From positions 1 to 7,785 of the forward strand of contig JAICTB010000105.1 of NCBI GenBank assembly GCA_025936595.1: a stretch of 7,785 nt of DNA, written 5' to 3'. The number at the start of each line of letters is the position of its first letter. The stretch's first letter is position 1. This DNA comes from Thermoleophilia bacterium (GTDB lineage Bacteria > Actinomycetota > Thermoleophilia > Gaiellales > Gaiellaceae). A program made the translations under genes and the position numbers. Below the pieces are notes generated by a model that saw only the letters and a program-made list of their open reading frames with translations, did no database searches and had not been told where the DNA came from. Below are positions 5,814-7,785 of the stretch, one piece after another.

Positions 5814-7220
5814 CTACGGCTTCAGCGCCGCGGTGAACACCTCTTCCCGTAGGCCGAGGTCGATCACGTCCTGCCGGCGGTCCGTCCACACGGGGCGAAC
5901 GGTGCCGTTCATCGCGGCGATGCCCTCGTAGTCGCCGTACTGGTTGCCGAGGTTCGCGTCCGGCGTAGTCTCGTCGGTCGTTGCCGTTGCGATCGGTGAG
6001 GTCGTGTAGTGCGCGCCGCCGTCCTCGGAGCGTGCGAGCGTGTACGTGGTGGTCGGTGCGCCGGGCGTGCCCGTGTCGTAGTAGGCCACGTTGATCGAGC
6101 CGTTCGACTGATCGACGGCCAGCCACTGGTTGAACTGGTCGCCACCGGACGGCATCTGCTTCGACGTCCATCCGGACCCGCTGTTCGTTGCGACGTACAC
6201 CTTGCTGTCGCTCATGTACGAGCAGTAGAGCGTGCTCTCGAACGAATCGCAGGCGGGGTAGACGAGCGCACCGCGCGTACCCTGTGCGACCGGAACCGTC
6301 TCGAAGCCGCTGACGGCGGCAACCTTGGTCGGTGGTGAGAACGTCAGGCCCCCGTCAGTCGACGAGGCGTCGGAGATCTGGCCGTGCGCGTAGTCCTGCC
6401 ACGCCACGTGCAGCGTCCCGTCGGACGTCACGTACGGATCGGCCCCGATCCCGCCCGTCTTGCCGGTGAACGGCCCGCTCACCGAGACGGGGTCGCTGAA
6501 CGTGGCGCCGCCGTCATCGGAGTGGGAAATGACGACGTCGTTCCCGTTCTTCGTCGACGATGAGTTGCCGGTCGCGTTGTCCCACGTGACATAGACGCGA
6601 TTCGGCGTCCGCGTCTTGTCGACGGTGATCATCGGCTTGTCGTTGAACTGGCCGCTTCCGGTCTGCGGCGCGAAGAAGGTCGCGGTCCAGTCCTTGCCGC
6701 CGTTCGTCGAATGGGCGACAGCCATCTCGGTGCCGTTGATCCCGCCGCCTGCGCCGAAGAAGACGACGATGTAGGAGTAGTACGCGTTCCCCTGCGCGTC
6801 GAAGGCGACGCCGGGATCCGAGCCGAAGTCGAAGCCGTTGTTCGTGAGCGGCGGTGGCAGCGGCAGGTCGACGCCGGTGAACGACGAGCCGCCGTTCGTC
6901 GAGTACATGGCCCGCATCGGGAGGCGCTGGATCTCGTTCGACCCGGCGATCACGTTCTTCGATTGCGCCGGGTTGATCGCGATGAACGTCTCGCTCTGCG
7001 AGCCACATTCGTGACTCGCGTCGACGTTGGAGCCGAAATCCGGTTGCTTGACGGAGCCGCTGTTCCCCGAGCAGAGCGGGGTCGTCCCCGATGTGACGGC
7101 AAGGTACTTTCCGTACCACGACGCGCCGTCGTAGCTGCTGACGTTGCCGGCGTGGGTCGAGCCGGCGACGCCGAAGGCGACCGCGGCGAGTAGCGCCGCA
7201 ACGAGCACGATCTTTCTCAT
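5814..7220 (-). CDS. Secreted Asp-box (BNR/sialidase-like) beta-propeller protein
   Basis: The protein has 468 residues and a clear signal peptide: MRK, a hydrophobic core to about residue 20, then STHA with likely cleavage after 24. The mature chain holds five good Asp-boxes (S-x-D/N-x-G-x-x-W/F type): STNGGSSF 107-114, STNGGKDW 171-178, SDDGGATF 234-241, STDGGLTF 287-294 and SEDGGAHY 398-405. Each follows a strand unit such as DPGVAFDAQGNAYYSY (135-150) or ADPYVTSDGTLHVAWQDY (260-277), so the fold is probably a beta-propeller with about seven blades. Annotation pipelines would likely call it an exo-alpha-sialidase, but I see no FRIP motif and no clear arginine triad, so sialidase activity is not supported. 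Four cysteines remain in the exported part (50, 72, 324, 333). By eye its base composition is a little less GC-rich than the flanking genes. The start is backed by an SD, and a hairpin follows the stop. It is divergent from the alcohol dehydrogenase gene. Confidence 0.82.
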   Translation of the reverse strand: MRKIVLVAALLAAVAFGVAGSTHAGNVSSYDGASWYGKYLAVTSGTTPLCSGNSGSVKQPDFGSNVDASHECGSQSETFIAINPAQSKNVIAGSNEIQRLPMRAMYSTNGGSSFTGVDLPLPPPLTNNGFDFGSDPGVAFDAQGNAYYSYIVVFFGAGGGINGTEMAVAHSTNGGKDWTATFFAPQTGSGQFNDKPMITVDKTRTPNRVYVTWDNATGNSSSTKNGNDVVISHSDDGGATFSDPVSVSGPFTGKTGGIGADPYVTSDGTLHVAWQDYAHGQISDASSTDGGLTFSPPTKVAAVSGFETVPVAQGTRGALVYPACDSFESTLYCSYMSDSKVYVATNSGSGWTSKQMPSGGDQFNQWLAVDQSNGSINVAYYDTGTPGAPTTTYTLARSEDGGAHYTTSPIATATTDETTPDANLGNQYGDYEGIAAMNGTVRPVWTDRRQDVIDLGLREEVFTAALKP

Positions 7221-7224
7221 GTCT

Positions 7225-7232
7225 CCCCTTCC
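7225..7232 (-). promoter_or_regulatory. Ribosome binding site of the Asp-box gene
   Basis: On the minus strand this reads GGAAGGGG, continuing AGAC into the ATG at 7220. The purine-rich core gives a 4-7 base spacing depending on which register pairs with 16S rRNA. It supports the ATG that creates the complete signal peptide. Confidence 0.6.
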
Positions 7233-7253
7233 GTGACGCTCTGGATAGGTGAT

Positions 7254-7282
7254 CGAATACCACAGCGGCGGTTGGGGCGCAA
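7254..7282 (-). promoter_or_regulatory. Possible promoter of the Asp-box gene
   Basis: On the minus strand TTGCGC (7277-7282) and TATTCG (7254-7259) are separated by 17 bases, and TGG directly before the second box gives an extended -10 (TGnTATTCG). Each hexamer matches only three of six sigma-70 consensus bases. Transcription would start near 7247, giving a leader of about 26 bases that includes the SD. This is a weak prediction based on spacing. Confidence 0.27.
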
Positions 7283-7287
7283 AGCTC

Positions 7288-7293
7288 TACGAT
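7288..7293 (+). promoter_or_regulatory. -10 element for leaderless transcription of the dehydrogenase gene
   Basis: TACGAT fits the actinobacterial TAnnnT -10 pattern and ends six bases before the GTG at 7300, placing the expected transcription start on the start codon itself. No SD is present in the preceding bases (CGTCCG), which agrees with a leaderless mRNA. No good -35 is visible. Confidence 0.5.
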
Positions 7294-7299
7294 CGTCCG

Positions 7300-7785
7300 G
7301 TGAAGATCAGAGCAGCTGTTCTCGAGGAGTTCGGCGCGCCGCTCGCCGTGCGCGAGGTCGACCTGGCCGAGCCGCGGGCGGGCGAGGTGCTCGTGCGCCT
7401 CGTCGCCTGCGGGGTCTGCCACACGGATCTCTACACCGCCTCGGGCGCCGATCCGTCCGGCTATGCGCCGACCGTGCTCGGCCACGAGGGCGCCGGCGTC
7501 GTGGAGAAGCTCGGCGACGGCGTCACGTCGCTCGCGGTCGGCGACCACGTCGTGACGCTCTTCTCGCCCCAGTGCCGCGAGTGCATTCACTGCCGCAGCG
7601 ACCGCACGAACCTCTGTCTCGCGATCCGCGAGCAGCAGAACAAGGGGTTTCTGCCCGACGGGACCGCGCGGCTCTCGCTCGACGGCGAGCCGATCCGGCA
7701 CTTCATGGGCACCTCGACGTTCGCGGAGTACACCGTCATGCCGGAGATCGCGCTCGCCAAGATCAACCCGGAGGCGCCACTCGAC
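7300..7785 (+). CDS. Class III zinc alcohol dehydrogenase (formaldehyde-detoxifying type), N-terminal fragment
   Basis: The first 162 codons of a medium-chain zinc dehydrogenase are present; the frame runs open off the right edge (family members are about 360-375 residues). Catalytic-zinc ligands visible: C40 in CGVCHTD and H62-E63 in GHEG. The structural zinc set is complete: C92, C95, C98 and C106. The segment after C106, with NKGFLPDGTARLS (114-126) and HFMGTSTFAEYTV (134-146), is characteristic of class III enzymes, S-(hydroxymethyl)glutathione dehydrogenase or a close relative. These oxidise the formaldehyde-thiol adduct with NAD+ in the cytoplasm. In a high-GC actinobacterium the thiol might be mycothiol or another low-molecular-weight thiol, which this fragment cannot decide. 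The NAD-binding Rossmann domain and third catalytic ligand lie beyond the window. The GTG start gives the expected MKIRAAVLEEFG N-terminus, and a -10 box sits six bases upstream. It is divergent from the Asp-box gene. Confidence 0.88.
   Translation, partial: MKIRAAVLEEFGAPLAVREVDLAEPRAGEVLVRLVACGVCHTDLYTASGADPSGYAPTVLGHEGAGVVEKLGDGVTSLAVGDHVVTLFSPQCRECIHCRSDRTNLCLAIREQQNKGFLPDGTARLSLDGEPIRHFMGTSTFAEYTVMPEIALAKINPEAPLD

Noticed and set aside
6514..7701. A 395-codon minus-strand open frame across the Asp-box gene start and the dehydrogenase gene
   Set aside because: It runs antisense to the clear dehydrogenase reading frame and out of frame with the Asp-box gene, and shows no motif.
1..7785. 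CRISPR array, tRNA/rRNA genes, insertion sequence ends or attachment sites
   Set aside because: Read through on both strands, the window shows no regularly spaced direct repeats, cloverleaf-like sequence, transposase or terminal inverted repeats; gaps between genes are all under 80 bases.

Overview
This is a G+C-rich, gene-dense bacterial segment with six protein-coding genes, two of them cut by the window edges. The very high G+C third codon positions, TTG and GTG starts, a leaderless-type promoter in front of one gene and terminator-like hairpins without T-tracts fit a high-GC actinobacterium. I lean towards a Thermoleophilia-like lineage, but no marker gene here proves it.

Left third (1-3809, + strand): two DNA-processing genes that overlap by 3 bases. 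The first is the C-terminal end of a helicase-type restriction subunit (type III Res-like) carrying a PD-(D/E)xK nuclease signature. The second is a 1079-residue protein of the TM0106-type RecB-like nuclease family, with a RecB-like nuclease and Cys cluster, an RNase H-like exonuclease domain and an SF1 (Dna2/UPF1-like) helicase in one chain. SD placement and the TTGA overlap indicate translational coupling. Together they look like the distal part of a defence or DNA-repair operon whose beginning lies left of the window.

Middle and right (3864-7220, - strand): three genes, two with clear export signals. In transcription order they are a secreted Asp-box (BNR-type) beta-propeller protein, a lytic-transglycosylase-domain protein and a secreted TIGR03118-type propeller-like protein. 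A perfect 12-bp hairpin separates the convergent nuclease and TIGR03118 genes, and a second perfect 12-bp hairpin lies just after the Asp-box gene and 9 bases before the transglycosylase start. The transglycosylase start is doubtful: it has no SD, and only the C-terminal part of a signal peptide seems to be present. The three may all act outside the membrane, but the sequence does not show a shared pathway.

Right edge (7300-7785, + strand): the N-terminal 162 codons of a class III (formaldehyde-detoxifying type) zinc alcohol dehydrogenase, divergent from the Asp-box gene across a 79-bp region. It has a TACGAT -10 element six bases before its GTG start, so its mRNA is probably leaderless.

No tRNA, rRNA, CRISPR array, transposase or attachment site was seen, and no gap between genes exceeds 80 bases.
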